A stretch of 47,166 nt of DNA from Chloroflexota bacterium (GCA_023381565.1 JAMCRR010000059.1:1-47166); one strand, 5' to 3'. Counted from the stretch's first letter, positions 16,115 to 25,123 are shown. Translations and numbers: made by a program. The notes: a model not told the origin generated them from the sequence alone.

Positions 16115-16597
16115 TTATTCGTGCCGGGAACCATCTGGCAGAATAGCCCCGTGAAGGCTTTTTGCCTTGGCCAGTTGGTCCAGGTTGATTCGAGCGCCCC
16201 TCAGGGTCGAGCGTGTAAGATCAACGCTGTTCAGCTCGGTTTGGAGCAAGTCAACACCCTCCAGGTCAATTCCTGAAAGGTTGGCGCCTGTCAGATTCGC
16301 GCCGGTGAGGTCGGCTCCATCCATATTTGTCAGGCGGAGATTTGCCCCGCTCAAGTTTGCCCATCTTAATTTGGCGGAAGTCAAGTTCGCCGCTTCCAGG
16401 ATTGCCTTTTCGAGGTTGGCTTCGCACAAGTTTGCATTTTCCAGGTTCGACTCAATCAGTTCTGCCAGTGACAGATCAGCTCCGTGGAAGTCCATCCCGG
16501 CTAAATCCAGGCCGGATAAATCCAGATTACGCAGCCTGGGCTTAGCGCCAGAACCGATGAGCAAAAGGACGATTTCTTTACGGGTCAGTTCTGCCAT
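16115..16597 (-). CDS. Pentapeptide repeat protein (first of a tandem pair)
   Basis: A 160-aa protein made mostly of A(D/N)LXX pentapeptide repeats from about residue 23 to 150, which fold as a right-handed quadrilateral beta-helix. The N-terminal 30 residues (MAELTRKEIVLLLIGSGAKP) form a short helical cap with no signal peptide. Some family members mimic DNA and bind gyrase, but most have unknown roles, so no function is assigned. It is the downstream member of a tandem duplication: the next gene 53 bases upstream starts with a closely similar cap. The pair was probably made by duplication. Confidence 0.9.
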   Translation of the reverse strand: MAELTRKEIVLLLIGSGAKPRLRNLDLSGLDLAGMDFHGADLSLAELIESNLENANLCEANLEKAILEAANLTSAKLRWANLSGANLRLTNMDGADLTGANLTGANLSGIDLEGVDLLQTELNSVDLTRSTLRGARINLDQLAKAKSLHGAILPDGSRHE

Positions 16598-16649
16598 TTT
16601 CTTACGTTATCTCGCGCCGGGTGGGAAAATAGAGTCCTCGGGAATTTGT

Positions 16650-17246
16650 TTAGCTGATGGGGATACCCATCACCTGACCGGTCGGCAAGATGACGTCATC
16701 CAGGATCGCCTTATCGAGGTTGGCGCCCGTCAGATTTGCGCCGGTTAAATTGGCGCGGGTGAGGTTCGCATTCGACAGATCGGCTTCGGATAGATTGGCG
16801 CGGGTAAGATTTGCATCTTGCAAGTTAGCTCCGCGTAAGCAGGCTTTCGATAACCTGACGTCTTTTAAATCGGCGCCTATCAATATTGCATTGCTCAATT
16901 CCGTTTCCGAGAGAATGGCATTGGATATAATCGCCTTAGACAGGCACGCCCAGGTGAGCACGCTCTTATCCAGGTTTGCATATCTTAAATCCGCTCCGGT
17001 CAGATTGGCTCCGGTCAGAATTGCGAACTGCATCAGCGCACTGGTGAGCCTGGCGTAGCTCAGGTCTGCGCCGGTTAAATTCGCTTTGGCGAGGTCGGTT
17101 TTGATCAAGTCGGAGCGGCTCAGGTTGGCGTAAGCTAATGCCAGGTGACTGAGGTCCATTTCACTTAAATCTAGTCCGGCTAACCTGGGTTGGTCGCCGG
17201 CTCCCACCAGGGCTAGAATCAATTCTTTGCGGGTGATTTCTGCCAT
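16650..17246 (-). CDS. Pentapeptide repeat protein (second of a tandem pair)
   Basis: A 198-aa paralogue of the downstream pentapeptide gene. It starts MAEITRKELILALVGAGDQP, matching the other cap nearly position by position, then has about 30 A(D/N)LXX-like repeats, seven or so more than its neighbour. It ends with a short tail (LPTGQVMGIPIS). Three cysteines (in TWACLSK, SKACLRG) lie in coil turns. AGGG stands about ten bases before the ATG. A candidate promoter lies at 17314-17342. Function unknown. Confidence 0.9.
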   Translation of the reverse strand: MAEITRKELILALVGAGDQPRLAGLDLSEMDLSHLALAYANLSRSDLIKTDLAKANLTGADLSYARLTSALMQFAILTGANLTGADLRYANLDKSVLTWACLSKAIISNAILSETELSNAILIGADLKDVRLSKACLRGANLQDANLTRANLSEADLSNANLTRANLTGANLTGANLDKAILDDVILPTGQVMGIPIS

Positions 17247-17596
17247 GCCATCTTTACCCTTGTTCGAATATTAATTTTCAATTGGTGATCCGTCCCCTGA
17301 AACGTGCATATTCATTATAAATGTCAACATATTTTTATACAACACCACCGACGATAATTGAGAGCAACCTGTTTTGTACTTGCGATGGCTTTGACTGTGC
17401 CTGTGAATTCGACATGGGTTTCCCTTAACCTTGGTTTCCCTGGTCCAATCCATACTTCTGGATCTATTCTACACTTTTTTCATAGTTATTTCGTTTACAA
17501 TTAATCATTATTACAAACAGAACGAGCTTGCTCAATGAGAAGCGCGCCTTCCTTCCTCGATAAAAATAGACGGGGAGAGAAAACGGGAGAAAGAAA
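17247..17596. other. Divergent intergenic region
   Basis: This 350-base AT-rich spacer lies between the leftward pentapeptide genes and the rightward DinB-like gene, so it must hold both promoters. A leftward candidate is annotated at 17314-17342. For the rightward gene I see only a GGGAG ribosome-binding site just before its ATG and no convincing promoter. No small RNA or repeat was recognised. Confidence 0.5.
17314..17342 (-). promoter_or_regulatory. Candidate promoter of the pentapeptide pair
   Basis: On the minus strand TTGTAT (17342-17337) is followed after 17 bases by a perfect TATAAT (17319-17314). The -35 match is only half. Transcription would start about 60 bases before the upstream pentapeptide gene. 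Confidence 0.45.
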
Positions 17597-18079
17597 ATGG
17601 AAACGAACTTTTTTGCCAATTACCTGGAACGGCTGGAGAATTTGCAGCGCAACATCCGTAATGAAATTCAGGATCTGCCGCAGGAGGCGATCGATTGGGT
17701 TCCTGGCCCAGAGATGAACCCTACGGGAGTGCTGCTTGCCCACATTGCCGGCTCACTGCGCTACTGGATTGGGGATGTAGCCCTGGGAGATTCCTCCGGC
17801 CGTATCCGTGAATCCGAATTCAAGACCTATGGCCTTTCTGCTGTCGAGCTATTGCGCCGCATGGAGGCGGTGATTGACTATGCGCGCGGCGCCCTGCCTC
17901 GGTTGCGCCTGAGCGATCTCGAACAAAAGCGGCGCACAGAGGAAGGCGAGGAAGTAGCTTGCGGCTGGGCATTGCTGCATGCTCTGGAACATGGTTACCT
18001 TCACCTCGGCCACCTGCAGCTCACTACCCAGCTCTGGGCAGAACATGCAAGAGGGCATCATCCCGGTGCGCAGGAATAA
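17597..18079 (+). CDS. DinB-superfamily protein
   Basis: A 160-aa four-helix-bundle protein of the DinB/YfiT type. His49 (LLAHIAGS) and the pair His132 and His136 (LEHGYLHLGHLQL) form the expected three-histidine metal site. Related proteins are thiol-dependent S-transferases or have unknown roles; this one is not the DNA polymerase also called DinB. No signal peptide. The start is backed by GGGAG seven bases upstream. It stands 100 bases before a zinc-ribbon gene with the same orientation, but the spacer holds a small hairpin (CATGCT/AGCATG, 18147-18161), so co-transcription is uncertain. Confidence 0.8.
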   Translation: METNFFANYLERLENLQRNIRNEIQDLPQEAIDWVPGPEMNPTGVLLAHIAGSLRYWIGDVALGDSSGRIRESEFKTYGLSAVELLRRMEAVIDYARGALPRLRLSDLEQKRRTEEGEEVACGWALLHALEHGYLHLGHLQLTTQLWAEHARGHHPGAQE

Positions 18080-18180
18080 CAACCATCCGGTTTGCAGTGT
18101 GTCAGCCGGGGATGGAGCCGGATGCTTAGCAGCCGGAAATCTCATGCATGCTTGAAGCATGATTTGACAGGAGAAAACCT

Positions 18181-18939
18181 TTGCAGCCTCCCGAATCTGG
18201 AAAGCCCTTGATTTGCCCCGTATGTAAGGGAGACCAATTTTCTTTTTCGGAACACGGTTGGCCCATCAGAAAGCATGAATATCGATGCGCGGGATGCAAG
18301 ACCGTATTGGAGCAGGTCGGGAAGATTGAGCGCGGCGAATTCATTGTCAAAATTGTTGGGGAAGATTATAGCAACTGCACCTCGCTCTTTGAAGGTGTCA
18401 GATTGACCTACGAATCGATGGCCAGCGGCGAGTTCCCGATATTTTCTGACAACTTGCTGAGGCGTTTTGCTGACGGCGACCTCACTGAATGGGAACGCGA
18501 TGAAATCGAACCGTTAAAGACCCCTTTTTTACCCGCGAAAGATGAACAGATCTACGCTGCCATGGAAAATGTGATTTTCTGTGAGGACAAATACCGCCGG
18601 GGAGAAACTGGCGGGCAGAAGAAAATACTCCGTGAGATGCGCGGCCGCTGGGGGCAGGTGGATTATTTGGAAGCAACCAACACCATGCGAATGCTGGATA
18701 CCAGGGATGTCGGCCAGCTGGTATTAACCTCTCGCAGATTCCATTTCAAGGGCGAAAACGTGACGATCGACCAGCCGCTTTCGGTTGTACGCTTGATCCT
18801 GCCTTACCGGGATGGTTTCGGTATCGAAAGGATGAATAAGCTCAAGCGAGAATATTTTAAAGGGAATTATCATTGGCCGGTAATTGCAGCAATTTTCGCC
18901 GGGCTGGTAAAACGGGCCTCCAGCCAGGAGAGGGTATAA
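18181..18939 (+). CDS. Zinc-ribbon protein of unknown function (TTG start)
   Basis: A 252-aa cytoplasmic protein with an N-terminal zinc ribbon: Cys12-x2-Cys15 (CPVC) and Cys36-x2-Cys39 (CAGC). The rest is mixed alpha/beta, with a PH- or GRAM-like feel in the segment LVLTSRRFHFKGENVTIDQP, but I cannot name a family. The start codon is TTG, supported by AGGAG seven bases upstream and by the zinc ribbon beginning at residue 12. The stop is 37 bases before the epimerase gene, so the two may be co-transcribed. Confidence 0.75.
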   Translation: MQPPESGKPLICPVCKGDQFSFSEHGWPIRKHEYRCAGCKTVLEQVGKIERGEFIVKIVGEDYSNCTSLFEGVRLTYESMASGEFPIFSDNLLRRFADGDLTEWERDEIEPLKTPFLPAKDEQIYAAMENVIFCEDKYRRGETGGQKKILREMRGRWGQVDYLEATNTMRMLDTRDVGQLVLTSRRFHFKGENVTIDQPLSVVRLILPYRDGFGIERMNKLKREYFKGNYHWPVIAAIFAGLVKRASSQERV

Positions 18940-18976
18940 TCAATTATCACCAGATAAATCCAAAACCAGGAGATCT

Positions 18977-20032
18977 ATGATGAGTTCAAACCAGGCTGCA
19001 GCCATTCACCGAGATTTAGACCAGGGTGATCTGATTGTCATTACCGGTGCGGGGGGGTTCATTGGAGGGGCTTTAGCGCGATATTTCCACAACATGGGTT
19101 TTACCCGAATCAGGGCGATTGATAAGAAACCCCTACCCAACTGGTACCAGCGTGTGCCCGGGGTAGAGTGTTTATCCTTGGATGTCAGCGAGAAAGACAA
19201 CTGCACTCGCGCCGTTGAAGGAGCAAAGGAAGTCTACAATTTAGCCGCCGATATGGGTGGGATGGGTTTCATCGAGCGGTTTCGGGTGGAATGCCTGCGC
19301 AGTGTGCTGATCAACACGAATATGATCGAAGCTGCCTACCGGGCTGGGGTCAACCGCTATTTCTTCTCCTCATCTGCCTGCGTCTACAACACGACGTTGC
19401 AGCAGGACCCAAACGTCCGGGCTTTGAAGGAATCGGACGCTTATCCGGCGATGTCGGAGCGCGGATACGGATGGGAAAAATTGATCTCGGAGATGTTTTG
19501 CCAGGAATATTGGGCCGAGCGGAAGATGAAAACCTTTATCGCCCGCTTCCACAACGTCTACGGTCCCCTGGGAACCTGGGACGGCGGGCGTGAAAAAGCG
19601 CCGGCCGCAATTTGCCGGAAAGTAATCGAGGCAAAAGATCAGAAGACCGGCAAAATTATGATTTGGGGCGACGGCTCACAGACGCGCAGCTATATGTTTA
19701 TTGACGATTGCGTCAAAGGCATCGACATGATCGCCCACTGCGACGACTTGATCGCCACGCCGATCAACCTGGGCTCGAGCGAGCTGATCTCAGTGAACGA
19801 GCTGGTCAGCATCGCCGAAAAGATCGGCGGGGTGAAGCTCCAGCGCGAATACGACCCCACCGCGCCGCGTGGGGTAGCCGGGCGAAACAGCGATAATACA
19901 TTTATCCAGAAAGTTTTGGGTTGGGAACCCCGGACGCCCTTCCGCGAGGGCCTGACCAAGACGTATGCCTGGATCGAGCAACAATATTTTGATCGAAAGA
20001 TGGGCAAACCGGTGGTCCAGGAAACGTGGTAA
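18977..20032 (+). CDS. GDP-mannose 3,5-epimerase-like NAD-dependent epimerase
   Basis: An extended short-chain dehydrogenase of 351 aa with the NAD-binding GAGGFIGGALA loop and the catalytic Tyr-x3-Lys (YGWEK). NLAADMGGMGFIE closely resembles a hallmark of plant-type GDP-D-mannose 3,5-epimerase, as do SSSACVYN and the AICRKV block. Such enzymes turn GDP-D-mannose into GDP-L-galactose or GDP-L-gulose. The reaction here is inferred; dTDP- or UDP-sugar epimerases share the fold. AGGAG lies four bases before the first of two adjacent ATG codons, so 18980 is also possible. It converges on a glycosyltransferase gene 25 bases away. Confidence 0.85.
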   Translation: MMSSNQAAAIHRDLDQGDLIVITGAGGFIGGALARYFHNMGFTRIRAIDKKPLPNWYQRVPGVECLSLDVSEKDNCTRAVEGAKEVYNLAADMGGMGFIERFRVECLRSVLINTNMIEAAYRAGVNRYFFSSSACVYNTTLQQDPNVRALKESDAYPAMSERGYGWEKLISEMFCQEYWAERKMKTFIARFHNVYGPLGTWDGGREKAPAAICRKVIEAKDQKTGKIMIWGDGSQTRSYMFIDDCVKGIDMIAHCDDLIATPINLGSSELISVNELVSIAEKIGGVKLQREYDPTAPRGVAGRNSDNTFIQKVLGWEPRTPFREGLTKTYAWIEQQYFDRKMGKPVVQETW

Positions 20033-20057
20033 TCGGTTTCTCCACGCTTCCTTCCGG

Positions 20058-20912
20058 TCAAAAGGTAACCATCTTTCTCAACCACAGCCGAAAGCGGAGG
20101 GGCATCCAGACGTAAAACAGCTTACGGGCGATGGCCCGGAACCGCAAATAAGAAAACCACCCGCCGATTTCGCGCTCGTAGACTTTAAGCATATCCGGGT
20201 AGCACCGGTCATCATTCAATACGCTTTTTCCCAGGCTGTGCAGGCGAAAATTCGCCCACAGCCTGGGGAGATAGCGGATCTGAGATACTTTGGCCAGCCG
20301 CACCCAGAGATCGTAATCGAAACTGAAGAACAGGGATAAATCCAGCGGGCCCACCCGGCGCCACAGGTCGGCGCGAAAAAAGGTCGTGGCCTGCGGGATA
20401 TGAACGGATCCGCGCAGCAAGCGGTGGTAATCCGTCTGTTTTGCGGCGAACCGGCCGATGATTTTCCCGGTCTCATCAATCAAATTGGCGTCTCCATAAA
20501 CCATCCCGATCTCGGGGTGATCGGATAGAAACGCGGCTGCTTCAGATACGGCGCCCGGAAAATAGGTGTCGTCTGAGTTCAACCAGCTCAGGATTTCGCC
20601 GCTGGCGTGGCTGAAACCTTTGTTCAGACCGTCGGCGTGACCTTGATCTTTCTCGGATATCCACCATGCCAGGCGGTCCTGATATTTTTTGATAATCTCG
20701 ACGCTCTCATCAGTTGAACCACCATCGACAATGATGTATTCGATATTCGGGTAATCCTGCTCCAGGACCGAGCAAATCGTCGCTTCAAGGTAGCGTGCCT
20801 GGTTATAGGATGGGGTTACGATGGACACTTTGGGATACGAGGAAGGTGACGCCATGAGTTTCCCATTGGGAGATGCGGAATCAAGGGGAATAGAGCTATA
20901 GATCTGGCTCAA
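20058..20912 (-). CDS. Family 2 glycosyltransferase
   Basis: A 284-aa GT-A fold glycosyltransferase. It has the family 2 start VSIVTPSYNQARYLEATI, the VDGGSTDES nucleotide-sugar motif, and LNSDD as the metal-binding DxD-type site, followed by PGAVSEAA. There is no clear membrane segment, so it probably works at the inner face of the membrane on a lipid-linked or surface glycan. Donor and acceptor are unknown. Convergence with the epimerase suggests, but does not prove, shared use in a surface polysaccharide. Confidence 0.88.
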   Translation of the reverse strand: MSQIYSSIPLDSASPNGKLMASPSSYPKVSIVTPSYNQARYLEATICSVLEQDYPNIEYIIVDGGSTDESVEIIKKYQDRLAWWISEKDQGHADGLNKGFSHASGEILSWLNSDDTYFPGAVSEAAAFLSDHPEIGMVYGDANLIDETGKIIGRFAAKQTDYHRLLRGSVHIPQATTFFRADLWRRVGPLDLSLFFSFDYDLWVRLAKVSQIRYLPRLWANFRLHSLGKSVLNDDRCYPDMLKVYEREIGGWFSYLRFRAIARKLFYVWMPLRFRLWLRKMVTF

Positions 20913-21073
20913 TCATCCCAGCTAGCTCTGATTCTATCGTAAAAACCGACGGCATATATAAAGGATTTGTTGAATAATTACTTAACAGGTACGGGAAATG
21001 TATCAACAAGGCCACTCTTTATGATACACTGCTTCATCATCTAAATAAAACCAACCCAAAAAGGTTATAGATC

Positions 21074-21694
21074 ATGCTGATTCGCCTCTTTTCGCGTCGA
21101 ATTCTACTTCTAGCTACCTGCCTGTTTCTTGCAGGTTGTGTAAGTTCACCTAATCCGGTGACATTCGATCATACGGCTTATCAATTCAGCAGCCAAAAGG
21201 GAAACGTGACGATCTACACCGGCTCTTCTGGCAGAAAGATTCAGGTCGAGCATACAGATACTAAAATTTTAGTGCGAGTGGAAAACGATGTGTATCAGGT
21301 TACCGGCAACCCTGATCATATCTCAGTACGCTTCCCCGATGGACGCATGCTCGAGTCTTTATATACCGAAGACACAGGAGCAGGGTTGGCTTCTTCTGGG
21401 ACGAATGTCACCTTTGAAGATTGGGACCGGATGGACGCCCTCCGCATGTTGGCATTCAATACCGAGCTCAAACAACCCAAACCGATCAATTTGTGGCAAA
21501 TTCTGGGTGGAAGTCTTCTATTCATCGGCGGATTGCTCAACCTTTTACAGCCCCGCCTTGCATGGCAGCTCTCTGAAGGCTGGCGCTATGAAAACCTGGA
21601 ACCCAGCTCGCTTTACCTTGGATTTATCCGCTTCAGCGGCGCCATCCTGCTCCTGCTTGCCATCTATCTGACCACCAACCAGCCAGGTGGATAA
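21074..21694 (+). CDS. Lipoprotein with two C-terminal membrane segments
   Basis: A 206-aa protein with a lipoprotein signal peptide (basic MLIRLFSRRI, hydrophobic core, lipobox LAGC with Cys22), an extracytoplasmic beta-rich domain at about residues 25-130, then two membrane segments (about 142-160 and 182-200) split by a Trp-rich loop containing EPSSLYLGFIRFSG. That tail resembles the small membrane domain of DUF6199-type proteins, but this is tentative. A lipid anchor plus C-terminal membrane helices in one protein is uncommon. It stands alone between a divergent glycosyltransferase gene and the convergent pyrophosphatase gene. Confidence 0.7.
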   Translation: MLIRLFSRRILLLATCLFLAGCVSSPNPVTFDHTAYQFSSQKGNVTIYTGSSGRKIQVEHTDTKILVRVENDVYQVTGNPDHISVRFPDGRMLESLYTEDTGAGLASSGTNVTFEDWDRMDALRMLAFNTELKQPKPINLWQILGGSLLFIGGLLNLLQPRLAWQLSEGWRYENLEPSSLYLGFIRFSGAILLLLAIYLTTNQPGG

Positions 21695-21738
21695 TTGAGC
21701 GAGTATTTCTTGTTCTGTAACTCCACCCGGCCACACTT

Positions 21739-23862
21739 TTAGATGAATAGCGGCGCCAGCACCAGGGTGACCGTGCCCAGGAGCTTGACCAGCACATGCA
21801 GGGATGGCCCGACGGTATCTTTCAAGGGATCTCCAACCGTATCCCCGACGACGGCCGCCGCGTGAGCTGCAGACCCTTTGCCCATCACGTTGCCAAGCTC
21901 GTCCGTGAGCTGGCCATCCTCGATATATTTTTTGGCGTTATCCCAGGCGCCGCCCCCATTGTTCATGTACGAAGCGAGCAGGATGCCGCTAATGGTGCCG
22001 ACCATCAACAAAGCGGCCACTGCCATGGCGGGATCATACTGGTTGTTCAGGTGGAATAACCCGCCAATGATGACTGGACCCAGTACGGGGATGAGGCCGG
22101 GAAGGACCATGCCGCGCAGGGCAGCACGGGTGGTGATATCGACCGCCTGGGCGTAATCGGGGCGTGCTTCGCCGGTCATGATTTTGGGGTTTTCGTTGAT
22201 CTGTCGGCGAACTTCCTCGATGATTTGTGCTGCAGCACCTCCCACCGCCCGGATGGAGAGGGATGCGAACAGATAAACCAGCATGGCGGCAAAAAGCGCC
22301 CCGACGAACACTTCTACACGCTCCAGGTTGACATCGCCAAACGGCGCACCGCGTAAGAATGCAATCCTCTGAATATAGGCATTGAAGAGTAAGAAAGCTG
22401 CCAGTCCTGCCGAAACCATGGCATATCCTTTGGTTAATGCTTTCGTCGTATTCCCCACCGCATCCAGTCGGTCGGTAATGCGGCGGATGCCTGCCCCTGC
22501 GCCTGCCATTTCGTTGATGCCGTTGGCATTATCGGTAATCGGGCCGAAGGCGTCTATGGATAAAATATACGGGCAGGTCATCAGCATTCCCATCGTGGCG
22601 ACGGCAGTACCAAACACTCCACCTCCTGGAATGCCGGATTGTGTACCGAAGAAGTAGGACAGTAAAAGCGCCATGCCGATTGTAACCGCGGTGGCAAGGG
22701 TAGTCTCAAAGCCCACCGCAGTTCCAGCGACGATATTGGTGGCCGAACCTGTGCGAGAGGCGTTAATGATGGTCCTCACAGGCCGGAAACGATCTTCGGT
22801 GTAATATTGGGTTGTATAGACGACTGTGATGCTGGCAGCAATCCCAACCAAACCTGCACCGAATAAATACCAGCTATGCAGCATCGTCTGAACGACCAGG
22901 AGCATTGCGGCGATACTGAATAAGATGCTGATAAAATATCCCCGATTGAGGGCGTTCATCGGGTTTTCGTTATCTCGTGGGCGAACCGTCAGTAAACCGA
23001 CCATACTGGCCAACAATCCGAAAGACTGCATCACCAGGGGAAACAGCACCCAGGCGACGTCTTTGGTGACCAGGTAAATACTGGCAGCCAGGATCATGGC
23101 GCCGATATTCTCTGCGGCGGTCGATTCAAAGAGATCCGCGCCGCGGCCTGCGCAATCACCGACATTGTCGCCAACCAGATCGGCGATCACGGCTGCGTTT
23201 CGAGAGTCATCCTCTGGAATATCCAGCTCGACCTTCCCGACCAGGTCTGCGCCCATATCGGCGGCTTTCGTATAGATGCCGCCGCCCAATTGGGAAAACA
23301 GAGCAACAAAACTGGCGCCGAAACCAAATCCAACGATCAGTTGGGTGGCAATTTGCGGCTGCTGCAGACCACCGTAGGCCAGGAAAATTGTGGTCACACC
23401 TACCAGGCTGAGGGCGACCACCAGAAAACCGGAGACCGAGCCGCCTCGTAAGGCCGTCAGCATGGCATCTGAGAGGCAGCGCTGTGAGGCAGCAGCGCAG
23501 CGCACGTTCGATCGAACGGCAATGTACATCCCGATCGATCCGGCAATGCCCGAGCAGATCGCGCCCGTCATAAAAGCCAGCGCTGTCCGCCAGGCCATGC
23601 CGAATGTGCTGATCCCATCGATTCCAGAACCGCTGAAAAGGCTCAGCAGTGCTCCGACGATGATAGCAACCACGACAGAGATGATGGCGATCGTGCCATA
23701 TTGGCGGCGGAGATAAGCCTGGGCGCCCTCATAGATCATGTCGCCCACTTCCTTCATTTTTGGCGTTCCGGTCGGTAGCGTTAATACATTGCGCGCTTGA
23801 ACCAACGCAAAGAGAATGGCGCCTACACCGGATACCGGTATCACCCAAAAGATCACAGGCAT
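21739..23862 (-). CDS. hppA: Membrane-bound H+-translocating pyrophosphatase, K+-independent type
   Basis: A 707-aa integral membrane pump with about 16 helices that hydrolyses cytoplasmic pyrophosphate and exports protons. The substrate site is seen in ADMGADLVGKVE, EDDSRN and DNVGD (residues 232-236), with a second acidic cluster in DAFGPITDNANG. The K+-dependence positions read GNTTKALTKG with Lys474 and Thr477, the pair known for K+-independent enzymes; K+-dependent forms carry Ala and Gly. Length is normal. GGGGAG lies six bases before the ATG and a good promoter lies at 23930-23958. Confidence 0.96.
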   Translation of the reverse strand: MPVIFWVIPVSGVGAILFALVQARNVLTLPTGTPKMKEVGDMIYEGAQAYLRRQYGTIAIISVVVAIIVGALLSLFSGSGIDGISTFGMAWRTALAFMTGAICSGIAGSIGMYIAVRSNVRCAAASQRCLSDAMLTALRGGSVSGFLVVALSLVGVTTIFLAYGGLQQPQIATQLIVGFGFGASFVALFSQLGGGIYTKAADMGADLVGKVELDIPEDDSRNAAVIADLVGDNVGDCAGRGADLFESTAAENIGAMILAASIYLVTKDVAWVLFPLVMQSFGLLASMVGLLTVRPRDNENPMNALNRGYFISILFSIAAMLLVVQTMLHSWYLFGAGLVGIAASITVVYTTQYYTEDRFRPVRTIINASRTGSATNIVAGTAVGFETTLATAVTIGMALLLSYFFGTQSGIPGGGVFGTAVATMGMLMTCPYILSIDAFGPITDNANGINEMAGAGAGIRRITDRLDAVGNTTKALTKGYAMVSAGLAAFLLFNAYIQRIAFLRGAPFGDVNLERVEVFVGALFAAMLVYLFASLSIRAVGGAAAQIIEEVRRQINENPKIMTGEARPDYAQAVDITTRAALRGMVLPGLIPVLGPVIIGGLFHLNNQYDPAMAVAALLMVGTISGILLASYMNNGGGAWDNAKKYIEDGQLTDELGNVMGKGSAAHAAAVVGDTVGDPLKDTVGPSLHVLVKLLGTVTLVLAPLFI

Positions 23863-23929
23863 CTTAAACTCCCCACATTAATGAATTGCATGGTACATTC
23901 TTATGGTTCCCCCAGATATATACCAGTCA

Positions 23930-23958
23930 AGTTTAGTTAATTTTACCCAATTTGTCAA
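23930..23958 (-). promoter_or_regulatory. Promoter of hppA
   Basis: On the minus strand a perfect TTGACA (23958-23953) is followed after 17 bases by TAAACT (23935-23930), a four-of-six -10 match. Transcription would start about 60 bases before the hppA ATG. Confidence 0.65.
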
Positions 23959-24024
23959 CTAATATTTAGTAATATTTTGACTGACTTGCAAACTATGTCA
24001 CCCAAGGGGCTGGAAGAAAGGTAC

Positions 24025-24053
24025 TTGCTCAAAAACTGGGGATTTTTTATAAT
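24025..24053 (+). promoter_or_regulatory. Promoter of the isoprenoid synthase gene pair
   Basis: TTGCTC (24025-24030) and a perfect TATAAT (24048-24053) are separated by 17 bases. Transcription would start near 24060, leaving a leader of about 110 bases before the squalene/phytoene synthase gene. Confidence 0.65.
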
Positions 24054-24169
24054 ATGATTGATTACCCCTATTCTAAATATATTTGAGCTTGGGACGGCCA
24101 GATATTTTTCGTATGGCCTGATGATGGAATTATTCACAAATATATGGTTTATTAGCAACAGGTAGTGTG

Positions 24170-25105
24170 ATGATCCGTACGATTGCACCTGATAAGACCG
24201 AAACCAGTGCGAACCTTGCCGCAGCAATTACCTGGAAGGCCAGCAAACAAACGTTTTACACGATCCGGCTGCTTGTTGATCGAGCCTTTGTCGCCGATGC
24301 ATTTCGTGCTTATGCTTATTTCCGCTGGCTGGATGACTGCCTGGACGTGGATAACCCCAACATCAAGAACAGAATCGCCTTCGTCAATTCTCAGATGGCG
24401 TTATTGGAAGGGGGGTACCAGGGTGTGTGGCCGCGTAAAACGGACATGGCGGAGTGCATGTTGCGTGACCTCATCCAGGGAGATGTGGAGAAAGAGAGCG
24501 GATTGCATATATACCTCCGGGAGATGATGGCAGTCATGGCTTTTGACGCTCAACGTAGGGGACATCTGATCTCTCAAGAGGAACTTAACGAATACACGCG
24601 CTATCTGGCTACTGCAGTAACTGAAGGGCTTCACCATTTCGTCGGTCATGGCTGCGGTTCGCCGGAAGGGGAAACTCGCTATCTGGCTGTGAGCGGAGCG
24701 CATATCGTGCATATGCTGCGAGATACGATCGAAGACATTCGACTCGGATATTACAATATCCCAATTGAGTTTCTCAATGCCAACGCGCTCGATCCTCAGG
24801 ATGTAAATCATGCGGCTTACCGGCGATGGGTTGAGAGCCGGGTACAACTGGCGCGCAGCTATTTTGCTGCGGGGAAAAAATATCTCGCTCAAGTCGAGAG
24901 CCTGCGTTGTCGATTGGCTGGATATGCCTATATCGTCCGGTTTGAAGGGGTGCTCAGCACGATCGAACGCGACCGGTTCGTAATTCGGGAGGACTACCCT
25001 GAGCTTAAGAGTGCAGTGGCGGGTCTTTCTCTCGGGTGGTCGGCGCTGATGATGGCGTTCTCGAAAGCCTCAAATCAGGCTTCAAACCCGCTACACGTTG
25101 AATAA
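24170..25105 (+). CDS. Squalene/phytoene synthase family protein
   Basis: A head-to-head isoprenyl diphosphate synthase of 311 aa. The two Asp-rich, Mg-binding motifs are DDCLD (YFRWLDDCLDVD) and DTIED (MLRDTIEDIRLGYYNIP). It would join two farnesyl or geranylgeranyl diphosphates into a C30 or C40 product. Between the motifs the sequence is diverged from textbook CrtB, so the substrate chain length is open. GTG at 24167 directly precedes the chosen ATG and is also possible; AGG is close upstream of either. The desaturase gene follows after 18 bases, so they form an operon. Confidence 0.85.
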   Translation: MIRTIAPDKTETSANLAAAITWKASKQTFYTIRLLVDRAFVADAFRAYAYFRWLDDCLDVDNPNIKNRIAFVNSQMALLEGGYQGVWPRKTDMAECMLRDLIQGDVEKESGLHIYLREMMAVMAFDAQRRGHLISQEELNEYTRYLATAVTEGLHHFVGHGCGSPEGETRYLAVSGAHIVHMLRDTIEDIRLGYYNIPIEFLNANALDPQDVNHAAYRRWVESRVQLARSYFAAGKKYLAQVESLRCRLAGYAYIVRFEGVLSTIERDRFVIREDYPELKSAVAGLSLGWSALMMAFSKASNQASNPLHVE

Positions 25106-25123
25106 TCTCCACATGGCTGAATA

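Larger units (their letters stand above)
23863..24169. other. AT-rich divergent promoter region
   Basis: This 307-base spacer separates the leftward pyrophosphatase gene from the rightward isoprenoid genes. It contains one well-formed promoter for each direction, listed separately. A 90-codon leftward frame across it has no recognisable features and is not called. Confidence 0.6.

Noticed and set aside
15925..16146. 73-codon plus-strand frame in the AT-rich spacer
   Set aside because: No ribosome-binding site and an irregular composition; its end runs into the pentapeptide gene on the other strand.
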